Assembly: GCF_018736145.1 (NCBI RefSeq)
Contig: NZ_CP059997.1
Coordinates: 6,323,501-6,387,500, forward strand
Origin: Amycolatopsis sp. CA-230715
Lineage (GTDB): Bacteria > Actinomycetota > Actinomycetes > Mycobacteriales > Pseudonocardiaceae
Length of the DNA stretch: 64,000 nt
Direction of reading: 5' to 3'
Below the pieces are notes generated by a model that saw only the letters and a program-made list of their open reading frames with translations, was not told where the DNA came from and did no database searches. A program made the translations under genes and the position numbers. Below are positions 8,197 through 16,827 of this stretch, one piece after another (position 1 is the stretch's first letter; every line of letters begins with the position of its first letter).

Positions 8197-8658
8197 TCAG
8201 AGGGCGCGGAGGCGGGTGGCGAGGTCGGACGCGGTGATGCCGCACAGTTCGGCCATCCGCTCGATCGCGCTGGCGTCGAGCTGGATGTCGCCGGAGCCGG
8301 GGTCGGGATGGGTCCGCAGCCGGTCCTGCGCCCACCGGCGCAGCGGGACCAGTTCGGGCTGGCGGTCGGCCACTACCTTCGCGAGGTCGATCCTGAGCCT
8401 GCCGGGCTCGTCGGTGAAGACCCGCCGGTGCACCTTCGCCAGCAGGTCCTGCGGCAGTTCGTCCATCGCGACGCACAGCTCGACGAGCCGGACGACCGAG
8501 CACTGGCGGGTGCCGAGTTCGTAGGTGGCGAGTGTCTGCAGCGAGATCTCGCTCTGCAGGTGCTCGTTGAGCTCCTTACGTGTCCAGCCGCGCTTGCGGC
8601 GCAGCTTGCGGAGCTCCTCCCCGAGGATCCGCTGGTAGGTGTCGCCGTCGATGCGCAC
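8197..8658 (-). CDS. XRE-family helix-turn-helix regulator
   Basis: A 153-residue cytoplasmic DNA-binding protein. The helix-turn-helix is at residues 8-62 (ILGEELRKLRRKRGWTRKELNEHL, then SLQTLATYELGTRQCSVVRLVELC). The C-terminal part is probably a helical oligomerisation or partner domain. GTG 8658 (VRIDGDTYQ) follows AAAGGACGAGGC; the frame upstream to 8979 overlaps the LCP gene and has shadow-like composition. The 180-base gap upstream contains the palindrome CATACGTATG (8728-8737), a possible self-operator. The target genes are unknown. Confidence 0.85.
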   Translation of the reverse strand: MRIDGDTYQRILGEELRKLRRKRGWTRKELNEHLQSEISLQTLATYELGTRQCSVVRLVELCVAMDELPQDLLAKVHRRVFTDEPGRLRIDLAKVVADRQPELVPLRRWAQDRLRTHPDPGSGDIQLDASAIERMAELCGITASDLATRLRAL

Positions 8659-8839
8659 GCCTCGTCCTTTGCCCTGCGTCCGCTCACATTCGGGCGCCGG
8701 CGCTTCCGGGTGAATGCGAGAGCTACTCATACGTATGGAAGTCACGAGGTAGGCGGGTCTTACGCGACTTCGGACGACTTTCGGTGAGATCGCCCTCGTG
8801 TTGCGCCGAATGGAGTAACGGAGGTGGTGCTTCCGGCCC

Positions 8840-10576
8840 TCAGTTGACGCAGGTGACCCCGTCGGCGGTGATCGGCTTGTTCGGCTCGGGGGTCGGAGCC
8901 TGCTGCGCGGCCTGCGACGACGGGGAGGACTGCGACGCGGGTGACGGCTTCGCGGCCATGGCGCCGTCCGCGCCGCCACCGGCGTAGTCGGCGCCGAGCA
9001 CCACCGTGAGGTGGCCCTTGAGCACCGAGGTGTCCTGCTCGATGCGGATCCCGTTGAGCGCGGCCGAGGCGGCCTGCGCCGCGGCCTGCCCGCCGGCGGC
9101 GTACTGGATGACGCTGGTCTTGCGCGAAGCCGTGGTCGACGTGTCGCCCGCGGTGAAGCCCTTGCCGGTCAACGTCTGCGAGACGCCGGCCGCCAGCCCG
9201 TCCTTCTTGGTGGCGTTGCGCACGTCCGCGGTGACGCCCTTGGCCGCGCCGGGGTCCGCCTCGGGCGGCTTCTGCTCGCCGGGCGGCGGGCCGGTGAGGC
9301 CCTGCACGAAGTTGTGCACCTGGGCCGGGTCGACCTGGATCGCCGAACCGTCGCTGGGGGTGCTGTAGTCCATGTTGACCACCGGGATGGTGCGGAACTC
9401 CAGCTGCCCGCCGGTGAGGCCCTTGAGCTGCTGGGCGAAGCTGAAGATGTCCCAGCCCTGGTTGAGCACGACGGACTTCTGGATGGCCGAGGTCAGCGAG
9501 CTGAGCTTCGACGGGTCGGTCAGCGTGCCCGCGGAGAGCACCTTCTTCGCCAGCCCCGCCATGAACACCTGCTGGCGCACGACCCGGTCGAGGTCGCCGC
9601 GGGGGAGGCCGTGCCGCTGCCGGACGAACGCGAGCGCGTCGGCGCCCTGCACGGTCTGCGGGCCCGCCTTGAACTTCGCGCCGGAGTACGAGTCGTTCAC
9701 GTTCTCGTTGAGGCAGACGTCGACACCGCCGATGGCCTGCGTGACGTCGCTGAAGCCGAGCAGGTTGATCGCCGCGTAGTTGTCGATCGTCGAGCCGGTG
9801 AGCTTTTCGACGGTCGAGATGAGCTCCTTCGCGCCCGCCTGGTTGCTCTGCAGCTCCAGTTCCTTGGGATCGTTGACGCCCTTCGACTTCAGCTCGTTGA
9901 ACGCGGTGTTCTTCGCGCGGGCGTAGGCCGAGTTGATCTTGTGCTTGCCGTAGCCGGGGATCTCGACGTAGGAGTCGCGCGGCAGCGAGATCGCGACGGC
10001 CTTGCCGCCGTCGTTCGGGATGTGCACGAAGATCAGGGTGTCGGTGTTCAGCTCGCCGTCGGAGGCACCGGCCCGCAGCTGGTCGAGCAGTTCCTTGGAC
10101 AGCGGGTTGCCCTGCGCGTCCGTGCGGCTGTCGAGGCCGACCAGCAGGATGTCCCGCGCGCCGTCGGCCGGTTTGTCGCCGCCGCCTTCCGAGTTGATCA
10201 CGTCGGTCGTGCTCAGCCCGCTGACCAGGCCCTGCATCGCGGCCCACGCGTAACCGGTGAGGCCCATGACGACGACCGAGACGAACGCGAGCGCGATCTT
10301 GGCGCCGCGCCAGCGGTTCCGGCGCGGCGGTGGCGGCGGAGCGGGTTTGGCGCGGGGCGGTGCCGGGCGGCGGGGCGGTTCGGCACCGGTGGCGCGCTGG
10401 CCACCCGCGCGAGACGGCGGGGCGGGGCGTCTCCGCGGTGGCTCGCCGCGGGGAGCCGGGCCGGGTGCCTGCGAGTACCGGGTGCGGGGTGGGGGGTTCT
10501 GCGGACCGTCCTGCCAGGGCCGGGAGGGGCGCCCCTGGCGGGGCCCTCCATGGCCGTCGCGCGGTGGGTGGTCCAC
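8840..10576 (-). CDS. LytR-CpsA-Psr (LCP) family cell-wall glycopolymer ligase
   Basis: About 578 residues. LCP enzymes transfer undecaprenyl-phosphate-linked glycopolymers (arabinogalactan-like or teichoic acids) to peptidoglycan outside the membrane. Residues 1-90 are a Pro/Arg-rich cytoplasmic tail. Residues 93-113 are a transmembrane anchor. The LCP domain starts at DILLVGLDSRTDAQ and carries NTDTLIFVHIP, SLPRDSYVEIPGYG and the FVRQRHGLPRGDLDRVVRQQ catalytic-site motif. A LytR_C domain (VTADVRNATKKDGLAAGVSQ) and a Ser/Ala/Gln tail follow. Two in-frame GTG codons are possible starts (10582 and 10576); AAGGGAG favours 10576. Confidence 0.92.
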   Translation of the reverse strand: MDHPPRDGHGGPRQGRPSRPWQDGPQNPPPRTRYSQAPGPAPRGEPPRRRPAPPSRAGGQRATGAEPPRRPAPPRAKPAPPPPPRRNRWRGAKIALAFVSVVVMGLTGYAWAAMQGLVSGLSTTDVINSEGGGDKPADGARDILLVGLDSRTDAQGNPLSKELLDQLRAGASDGELNTDTLIFVHIPNDGGKAVAISLPRDSYVEIPGYGKHKINSAYARAKNTAFNELKSKGVNDPKELELQSNQAGAKELISTVEKLTGSTIDNYAAINLLGFSDVTQAIGGVDVCLNENVNDSYSGAKFKAGPQTVQGADALAFVRQRHGLPRGDLDRVVRQQVFMAGLAKKVLSAGTLTDPSKLSSLTSAIQKSVVLNQGWDIFSFAQQLKGLTGGQLEFRTIPVVNMDYSTPSDGSAIQVDPAQVHNFVQGLTGPPPGEQKPPEADPGAAKGVTADVRNATKKDGLAAGVSQTLTGKGFTAGDTSTTASRKTSVIQYAAGGQAAAQAASAALNGIRIEQDTSVLKGHLTVVLGADYAGGGADGAMAAKPSPASQSSPSSQAAQQAPTPEPNKPITADGVTCVN

Positions 10577-10709
10577 GGCCACTCCCTTCCCTGTTCCCGT
10601 GACAAACGTCTTGTTGGCCTCTTGGTAGACGCGCGGGGCGGCCGCTCGGTTGCGGTAGCCTCGCACATCGATCTTCGGATGTGCTCCACAACACCCCGCT
10701 GCGCACCGG

Positions 10710-12887
10710 TCACGCCACTCTGGCGACCGTCCTCGCCCGCCAGACGGCGGTGCCCGCGGCGGCGATCGCGAACAGGGCGGTGCCGCCGTGCACGGCGGCG
10801 AGCACGGCGCCTCCCGCCGCCTCGCCCGGTAGCCCGTCACCAGCGCTGAGCAGCGCGGGGACGCACGCGAGCGCGGTCACCAGCCAGGTGCTCGCCATGG
10901 CGCTGAGCCCGGCCCGTGCCGCATGCAGCAGGAACACGCCGAGCAGCAGCTGGACGAGGTTCTGGATCGGGCCGAAGTGCAGCCCGAGCAGGCTGACCGC
11001 CTGCTCGTCGAACCTGGTCAGCGCGAATCCGAACACGCCGACGGTGGCGTAGCAGATGCCGAGCGCGGTGGCCGCGCGGGCGAGCGACGGCCCGAACGGG
11101 CCGGAGGGCAGCACCGCCTCGCGGTGCGACGGCAGCCTCCCGTCGTGGTGGCGTTCGAACCACCAGAACACGAGCCCGGCCGGTGCCGCGAGCAGTGCCA
11201 GGGCGACGAGCGGTTTCGGCTGGAGCAGCCAGGCGAGGTCGTCCTCGAGCCGTCCTGGCAGGTACACGATCGTCACGAGCAGCAGCATCGCGGCGAGGAA
11301 ACCGAGGTACAGGCTCATCGGCGCCCGCAGCGCGAACCTGGCGACGCGGGCGGCGGCGCCGGTGTTCAGCACGGACCACGCCTTGGCGCCGAAGAGCCGG
11401 ACGAGGCACACCTGCACGAGCCCGAGCAGCAGCACCGGGGGAACCGCGGCGGACAGCGCTGGCGGCTCGGCCGGGTCGCCGAGCAGGGTCGCGGTGCCGC
11501 TGGAGAACGCGGTGTACAGCACGAGGCCGGTCAGCCCGGCGACGACGCCCGCGACGAGCAGTTTCCGCGGCACCGGCGCGCGGCGGAAGGCGAGCTGCTG
11601 AGCCAACAGCGCGAGGCCGAGTGCCGCGCCGTAGTGGGGCACCGGTGACGAGAGCCAGCTCGCCGCCAGCTCGGCGAGCACGACGAGCGCGAGCAGACCG
11701 GCCGCCGTGGCGACCGCGGCCTTCCGGTGCAGCGCGAGCATCGGCGGCGTGGCGATCACGGTCAGCAGGTAGACCCCGAGCAGCCACAACGGGTGCAGCG
11801 CGATCCGCATCACGGTGGCGTTGGTGCCGTCGGGGATGCCGAGCAGTTCGAGCGCGAGCGGCATCACGAGCGCCACCACCACGAACACGAGCGCGGGCCG
11901 CAGCAGCCAGCTCGCCCGGTGCGCGAGGTACTGGCGGTACCCGCCGCCGGTGGCCACGACGCCGCGCCAGCCCGCCGCGTTCGCCTGCCCTCCGGCGAAG
12001 TAGAACAACGGTGCGAGCTGCGCGAGCCAGGTCAGCGGCCACAGCACGCCGGGATCCGCCCCCGCCCAGCTGGCCAGCGCTAGCGCGGATTCGCCGAGCA
12101 CCAGCACGACCAAGCTGACGACCGCGAGCACGGCGTACGGGCTGATCGGGCCCGCGGCGGCCCTGGCCGGTCGCACCCGCGCGACCGGTGCCGTGTGCCG
12201 GTGCCGCAGCCAGCCCCGCAGGCGGAACACCAGCAGGCAGCCGATCACCGCGACGCCGGCGAGCATCGGCCCGATCGGCTCGCCGGTGGGCGGCCCCCAG
12301 CGCTGGTGCCACGAGTTCAGCACGAGCCCCGCGGTGAACACCGACGCGACCGCTTCGCAGGCAGTCTGCGCGCCCTGCGGGTTGATCCCGCACGTGGCGC
12401 GCATGTCCGCGGACAACCTGCTGTCGAGCCCCGCCCGCATTTCGGGGCCGAGCGGGTGGCCCTGCCGTTCGGCGTAGCGGAGCAGGTCGTAGCCGAGGTC
12501 GTGCGCCTTGCACGGCACGGTGAAGTTCCACGTCGTGCCGTCGTCGCCCCACGGCGTCGAGCAACCGCCGTCGGTGTGCACCGCGCGCACGGTGCCGTCC
12601 AGCGCGCGCTCCGACCCCGGCCGGACGCCGGTGACCTGCGTGAAGTCGGCGGGAAGCTGGGCGAGCGCGGTGGGCGCCGCGCCCGGCTGGAGCAGCTGTT
12701 CCACCGCGTGCTGCGCGGCGAGCGGGCCGCCGGTGAGGGGCCCGCGGTCGGGCTCGGGGGCGGACCGTGAAGCGATCAGGCCGAACGCGCCGACCACCAC
12801 CAGCAGCACCAGCAGCCAAGCCGACGTGGACAGCCGCCGCCTCGCTCGGCGCACGGGTTGCGGGGCTGCGTCGGCTGGCGCGGTCAT
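10710..12887 (-). CDS. phospholipase A2 / acyltransferase-3-like / DUF4383-like membrane fusion
   Basis: A 725-residue polytopic membrane protein. ATG 12887 follows CTGGAGAAC. Residues 22-40 are a membrane anchor. Residues 85-195 match secreted prokaryotic phospholipase A2: GGCSTPWGDD, then CKAHDLGYDLLRY with the His129-Asp130 dyad and LDSRLSADMRATC, so lipid acyl esters could be cut outside the membrane. Residues 205-225 are a second helix. Residues 250-560 form many membrane helices in the acyltransferase-3 pattern (FYFAGGQANAAGWRG, ASWLLRPALVFVVV). Residues 620-725 resemble DUF4383 (LLGLHFGPIQNLVQLLLGVFLL). The PLA2 call is the firmest; the two membrane-domain assignments are pattern-based. 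Confidence 0.85.
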   Translation of the reverse strand: MTAPADAAPQPVRRARRRLSTSAWLLVLLVVVGAFGLIASRSAPEPDRGPLTGGPLAAQHAVEQLLQPGAAPTALAQLPADFTQVTGVRPGSERALDGTVRAVHTDGGCSTPWGDDGTTWNFTVPCKAHDLGYDLLRYAERQGHPLGPEMRAGLDSRLSADMRATCGINPQGAQTACEAVASVFTAGLVLNSWHQRWGPPTGEPIGPMLAGVAVIGCLLVFRLRGWLRHRHTAPVARVRPARAAAGPISPYAVLAVVSLVVLVLGESALALASWAGADPGVLWPLTWLAQLAPLFYFAGGQANAAGWRGVVATGGGYRQYLAHRASWLLRPALVFVVVALVMPLALELLGIPDGTNATVMRIALHPLWLLGVYLLTVIATPPMLALHRKAAVATAAGLLALVVLAELAASWLSSPVPHYGAALGLALLAQQLAFRRAPVPRKLLVAGVVAGLTGLVLYTAFSSGTATLLGDPAEPPALSAAVPPVLLLGLVQVCLVRLFGAKAWSVLNTGAAARVARFALRAPMSLYLGFLAAMLLLVTIVYLPGRLEDDLAWLLQPKPLVALALLAAPAGLVFWWFERHHDGRLPSHREAVLPSGPFGPSLARAATALGICYATVGVFGFALTRFDEQAVSLLGLHFGPIQNLVQLLLGVFLLHAARAGLSAMASTWLVTALACVPALLSAGDGLPGEAAGGAVLAAVHGGTALFAIAAAGTAVWRARTVARVA

Positions 12888-13074
12888 GTTCTCCAGGGTG
12901 GCAGGTCGGGGATGGGGTGCCCATCGGGACAGCCCCCGTGCGAAAGGTGGCGTCCAGGCTAACGGGTGACGCAGCGTGTGCCGTGGTGGGCGGATCGCTA
13001 GAGAAATAATCCAGTCTTCGCTGCTTGGGTGTAGCCAGGTGGTCACCAGACGCCGTCACTCGGGGAGGGGTGGA
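12888..13074. other. intergenic promoter region
   Basis: No gene was seen. An AT-richer patch around 13009-13030 (CTAGAGAAATAATCC) stands out and could hold -10 elements for the small ORF at 13075 on the plus strand or for the membrane fusion on the minus strand. Confidence 0.35.
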
Positions 13075-13257
13075 ATGCGGTACATCGTGTCGATGTGCGT
13101 GGTTCCGGCGCCCTGGAACAGCGAGCGCGTGATGGCGCAGGCCGACGAAGAGGGGGATGCGCCGTCACCCCGGCAGAGCAGGTCCCGTTGTCGCGGCGAT
13201 CGGCTCGGACGGCTCGTCGTTCCGGTCACCGAGGTGATCGGCCCCGGTACCACCTGA
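13075..13257 (+). CDS. candidate 60-residue small protein upstream of SARP regulator
   Basis: ATG 13075 is preceded by GGGGAGGGGTGGA, an excellent ribosome site. The frame runs 60 codons (MRYIVSMCVVPAPWNSERV, a Ser/Arg-rich middle, then RLVVPVTEVIGPGTT) and stops 13 bases before a perfect 9-base-pair hairpin. The N-terminal third is mildly hydrophobic with one Cys and the middle is basic. I recognise no family. Its position just ahead of a giant SARP-type regulator suggests a leader peptide or small regulatory protein, but no SARP-linked small protein such as AfsS is matched. It may also be a chance ORF. Confidence 0.5.
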   Translation: MRYIVSMCVVPAPWNSERVMAQADEEGDAPSPRQSRSRCRGDRLGRLVVPVTEVIGPGTT

Positions 13258-13270
13258 GCTGGGGAGGGGG

Positions 13271-13337
13271 CGGGCCGCGAGGACCCCAGCCACGCGGCCC
13301 GCCTGTCCAGCCCGTTCGCGGAAAGTGTCCGAACGGG
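13271..13337 (+). promoter_or_regulatory. two tandem hairpins in the leader of the SARP regulator
   Basis: Hairpin one is CGGGCCGCG (13271-13279) with CGCGGCCCG (13293-13301). Hairpin two is CCCGTTCG (13311-13318) with CGAACGGG (13330-13337). The first may terminate the small ORF ending at 13257. The second lies 73 bases before the regulator start and could be part of its leader. No U-run follows either. Confidence 0.55.
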
Positions 13338-13410
13338 CACCCAGAGAAGTAGAAGTAAGTCATGATGTGTGGGCCGGACGCGTTCTGAGGGGGGCGCGGG
13401 AAAGGCTCGG

Positions 13411-16400
13411 GTGAACGATTCGACCGGCTTCGGAGAAATGCTGCGCGCTCGGCGTCAGCGAGTGGGGTTGACGCAGGCGGAACTGGCACGGCGTGCCGGG
13501 GTCAGCGTGCGCACGGTCCGTCACGTGGAGCGGGGAGACGTCTCGGTGCGCGCCGATTCGTCGCAGCGCCTCGCGGACGTCGTCGGCCTCGGCGCCGCCA
13601 CGCGCCCGCCGGGGTTCCGGCTCGCCGTGCTCGGCTCGCTGGAGGTGACGCGGGACGGCCAGCGCGTGCCGATCCGCGCCGCGAAGCACCGCGCGCTGCT
13701 CGCCGTGCTCGCGCTCGGCGCCAACACGGTGGTCCGGCGCGAGGAGATCGTCGACGTGCTGTGGGGCGAGTCGCCGCCGCAGAGCTGCGCGAACCTCGTG
13801 CACACCTACGTTTCCGCGCTGCGGCGGGCGCTGGGTTCGCCGGGGCGGATCGCTTCAGTGCAGGGCGGGTACCGCCTGCTCGTCGACGCGACCGAGTTCG
13901 ACCTCCTGCGGTTCGACCAGCTCGCCGCGACCGCGCGGAGCCTGGAGGACGAGCGGCCGGCGGAGGCGATGGCCGCCTACGCCGAGGCGGTGCGGTGCTG
14001 GCGCGCGCCGTTGCTCGCCGACCTCCCCGACGCCGTGCGCGGCCACCCGGTGACCGCGGTCGTGACGAACCGCCGCGTCGGCACGGTGCTGCGGTACGCG
14101 GACCTCGCGTTGCGGCAACAGCGCGGCGGCGAGGTCGTCGAGCAGCTGACCATGCTCGCCAACGAGGAGCCGCTGCACGAGGACGTGCACGCGCGGCTGA
14201 TGCTCGCGCTGGCCGCGTCGGGCCGCCAAGCCGCCGCGCTGCGCCTGTTCGGCGTGCTCCGCCGCAGGCTCGACGAGGAGCTCGGGGTCGAACCGGGCAG
14301 GGAGATCCGCGCCGCGTACGAACGGATCATCCAGGGGGCCGAGAAGCCGCCCGAGGGTGCGGGGAGGCCGCCGGTGCCCGCCCAGCTGCTCGCGGACGTC
14401 GGCGGGTTCGTCGGGCACGCCGCCGCGCTCGGGCAGCTCGATTCGGTGCTCGGGGAGGTTTCGGCGGGGCGGCGGGGCACCATGGCCGTCGCGATGATCG
14501 TGGGGACACCGGGGGTCGGGAAGACCTCCGTCGCGGTGCACTGGGCCCATCGCGTGCGGGACCGCTTTCCCGACGGCCAGCTGCACGTCAATCTGCGCGG
14601 TTACGCGAAGGCGTCGCCGATGCGGCCGATCGAGGCGCTCGCGCGGTTCCTCGCCGCACTCGGCGTTCCGCCGCACCGCGTACCGGCCGAAGTGGACGAG
14701 GCGGCCGGGCTGTTCCGGTCGCTGCTGGCCGATCGGCGGGTGCTCGTCCTGCTCGACAACGCCTGCACCGCTGAGCAGGTTCGGCCGCTGCTGCCCGGCG
14801 GCGCGGGCAATCTGGTGCTGGTCACCAGCCGTGACCGGCTCGGCGGGCTGGTCGCGACCGAGGGCGCCCGTTCGATCGTGCTGGACGTGCTGGAGCCTGC
14901 CGAATCCCGCTCACTGCTCGAAGACCTGCTCGGCGCCGAACGGGCCGAGGCGGAACCGGAGGCCGTCGTCGAGCTCGCGGCCGCCTGCGCGCACTTACCG
15001 CTCGCGCTGCGGATCGCGGGCGCGAACCTCGCGGCGAGCCAGGGCGGGGTCGGCGAGTACGTGCGGGCGATGCGGTCGAACGGGCGGCTGCGCGAGCTGG
15101 CGATCGGTGACGACACCGCGGTCCGTGCCGCGTTCGACCTGTCCTACCACCGGCTCGGCGAGCGGGCCCGTCGGCTGTTCCGGCTGCTCGGATCGGTTCC
15201 CGGCCCCGATTTCACGATCCCGGCGGCCGCCGCGCTGCTCGGTTCGGACGTGGCGACGGCGCGCTCGCTCGTCGGCGCGCTCGCCGAAGCCCATCTCGTC
15301 CAGCGGGTGCCCGGCGAGCGCTACCAGTTCCACGATCTGCTGCGCGAATACGCCGTTTCGCTCGTGGACGAGCACGGCGGCGACCCGACCGCGCTCGATG
15401 GTCTGTACCAGTACTACCTCCGTGCCGCGGGGAGCGCGGCCGAGACGGTTTACCCGACCACAGCGCGGATCCCGGCACGCGACGAACCGGCTCGCGCGGT
15501 CCGGTTGACCGAGGAGGAGGCGATCGCCTGGCTCGACGCGGAGCGGCCGAACCTGTGCGCCGCCGCGGTGTCCGCGGCCGCGAACGGCAGGCACCGCTAC
15601 GCCTGGCTCCTCGCGAGCACCCTGCGCGAGTACTTCCGGATGCGCGGGTTCAACAGCGACGGGCTGGCCGTGGGGCATGCCGCGCTCGCCGCGGCGAGGG
15701 AAAAGGCGGACCGCGCGGCGGAAGCGGCCGCCTACGACATGCTCGGCCTGCTGTACTACAACCTCAGCGACTACCGGCGTTCGTTCGAGATGCACACGGA
15801 CGCGCTCGCGTTGCGGCGCGGCAGCGGCGACCGCTTCGGCGAGGCCGCTTCCCTGCACTGCCTCGGCAGGGTGCTTTCCCATTTCGGCAGGCCGGCCGAA
15901 CAGGCCAGGCACCACGAATCCGCGCTCGAACTGAACCGGGAACTCGGCGACGCGCGAGGCGAGGCGGAGTCGCTGAACTACCTCGGCGTCGCGCTCCTCA
16001 AGGTGGGGGACCCGCGCGGTGCCGGGCGGTACGCGGGGCGCGCGCTGGCGTTGAGCGGGCGCATCGGCGACCGGGAACTGCAGGCGAAGGTACTGCACAA
16101 TCTCGGGGTCATCCGCAGGGAAACCGGGACGCCCGCCGAGGCGATGAACTGTTTCGTCGAATGCGGTTCGCTCTTCACCGCGCTCGGGGACCGGCACGGC
16201 GAAGCGGGCACGGCGGTGTGCCTCGCCGAGGCGCTGTGCGACGCGGGCCGCTACGCCGAGGCCGACGAGCGCGCTTGGTTCGCGGTGCGGCTCGGGCAGG
16301 AACTCGGCGAGCGGCGGCAAGAAGTCGGCGGCCGCGACGTGCTCGGTGTCGTGCGGCTTCGCACCGGTCGTGCTCGCGAGGCGCGCGCGCATTTCGAAGA

Positions 16401-16827
16401 AGCGTTGGGGTTGAGCCGAGAAGTCGAATTCGGGTACGGGCTTTGGACCGCCGAACTGGGGCTGTCGGAGGCGTGCCGTGCGGACGGGCGGCACGCGGAA
16501 GCGCTCGAACGGGTGCGGCGGGCGGTCGAGGACATGCACGAGGCCGGGGCGCGCCTGCTCGACGTGCGGGCCGATGTCGAACTGGCCTGGTGCCACACCG
16601 GGTTCGGCGATCTCGAACGCGCCGAGGAGTTCGCCCGGCGTGCGGAGCGCGACGCGCACGAGCGGGGTCAGCGGCTGATGGGCGCCCGCGCGTCGAACGT
16701 GCTCGGGCACGTCCTCGCGAGGAAGGGCGAGCACGCCGCGGCGCGCGCGGCGTGGCAGGCGGCGCTGGTGATCTTCGCGGAAGCCGGTGCGCCCGAAGCG
16801 GACCAGGTCCGGAACCTGCTCACCTAG
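13411..16827 (+). CDS. XRE-SARP-NB-ARC-TPR transcriptional regulator (AfsR-like)
   Basis: A 1138-residue cytoplasmic regulator of the AfsR type. Residues 8-62 are an XRE helix-turn-helix (LTQAELARRAGVSVRTVRHVERGDVSV). Residues 66-150 are an OmpR-like DNA-binding domain. Residues 155-300 are the bacterial transcriptional activation domain (EEPLHEDVHARLMLALAASGRQ). A STAND ATPase follows, with Walker A GTPGVGKTS near 365 and Walker B RVLVLLDN near 441. TPR repeats fill the rest from about residue 700. The family activates secondary-metabolite or developmental genes after ATP-dependent oligomerisation. Two DNA-binding domains in one chain is notable. GTG 13411 follows AAAGG. The stop overlaps the convergent MFS gene by eight bases. 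Confidence 0.92.
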   Translation: MNDSTGFGEMLRARRQRVGLTQAELARRAGVSVRTVRHVERGDVSVRADSSQRLADVVGLGAATRPPGFRLAVLGSLEVTRDGQRVPIRAAKHRALLAVLALGANTVVRREEIVDVLWGESPPQSCANLVHTYVSALRRALGSPGRIASVQGGYRLLVDATEFDLLRFDQLAATARSLEDERPAEAMAAYAEAVRCWRAPLLADLPDAVRGHPVTAVVTNRRVGTVLRYADLALRQQRGGEVVEQLTMLANEEPLHEDVHARLMLALAASGRQAAALRLFGVLRRRLDEELGVEPGREIRAAYERIIQGAEKPPEGAGRPPVPAQLLADVGGFVGHAAALGQLDSVLGEVSAGRRGTMAVAMIVGTPGVGKTSVAVHWAHRVRDRFPDGQLHVNLRGYAKASPMRPIEALARFLAALGVPPHRVPAEVDEAAGLFRSLLADRRVLVLLDNACTAEQVRPLLPGGAGNLVLVTSRDRLGGLVATEGARSIVLDVLEPAESRSLLEDLLGAERAEAEPEAVVELAAACAHLPLALRIAGANLAASQGGVGEYVRAMRSNGRLRELAIGDDTAVRAAFDLSYHRLGERARRLFRLLGSVPGPDFTIPAAAALLGSDVATARSLVGALAEAHLVQRVPGERYQFHDLLREYAVSLVDEHGGDPTALDGLYQYYLRAAGSAAETVYPTTARIPARDEPARAVRLTEEEAIAWLDAERPNLCAAAVSAAANGRHRYAWLLASTLREYFRMRGFNSDGLAVGHAALAAAREKADRAAEAAAYDMLGLLYYNLSDYRRSFEMHTDALALRRGSGDRFGEAASLHCLGRVLSHFGRPAEQARHHESALELNRELGDARGEAESLNYLGVALLKVGDPRGAGRYAGRALALSGRIGDRELQAKVLHNLGVIRRETGTPAEAMNCFVECGSLFTALGDRHGEAGTAVCLAEALCDAGRYAEADERAWFAVRLGQELGERRQEVGGRDVLGVVRLRTGRAREARAHFEEALGLSREVEFGYGLWTAELGLSEACRADGRHAEALERVRRAVEDMHEAGARLLDVRADVELAWCHTGFGDLERAEEFARRAERDAHERGQRLMGARASNVLGHVLARKGEHAAARAAWQAALVIFAEAGAPEADQVRNLLT

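Noticed and set aside
9011..10849. A 612-codon plus-strand frame opposite the LCP gene
   Set aside because: The LCP motifs lie in the minus-strand frame. The plus frame has the composition of a high-GC antisense shadow.
10837..13059. A second long minus-strand frame over the phospholipase fusion
   Set aside because: Arg/Ala/Pro-saturated, no membrane helices, and it is one frame off the true gene that carries CKAHDLGY.
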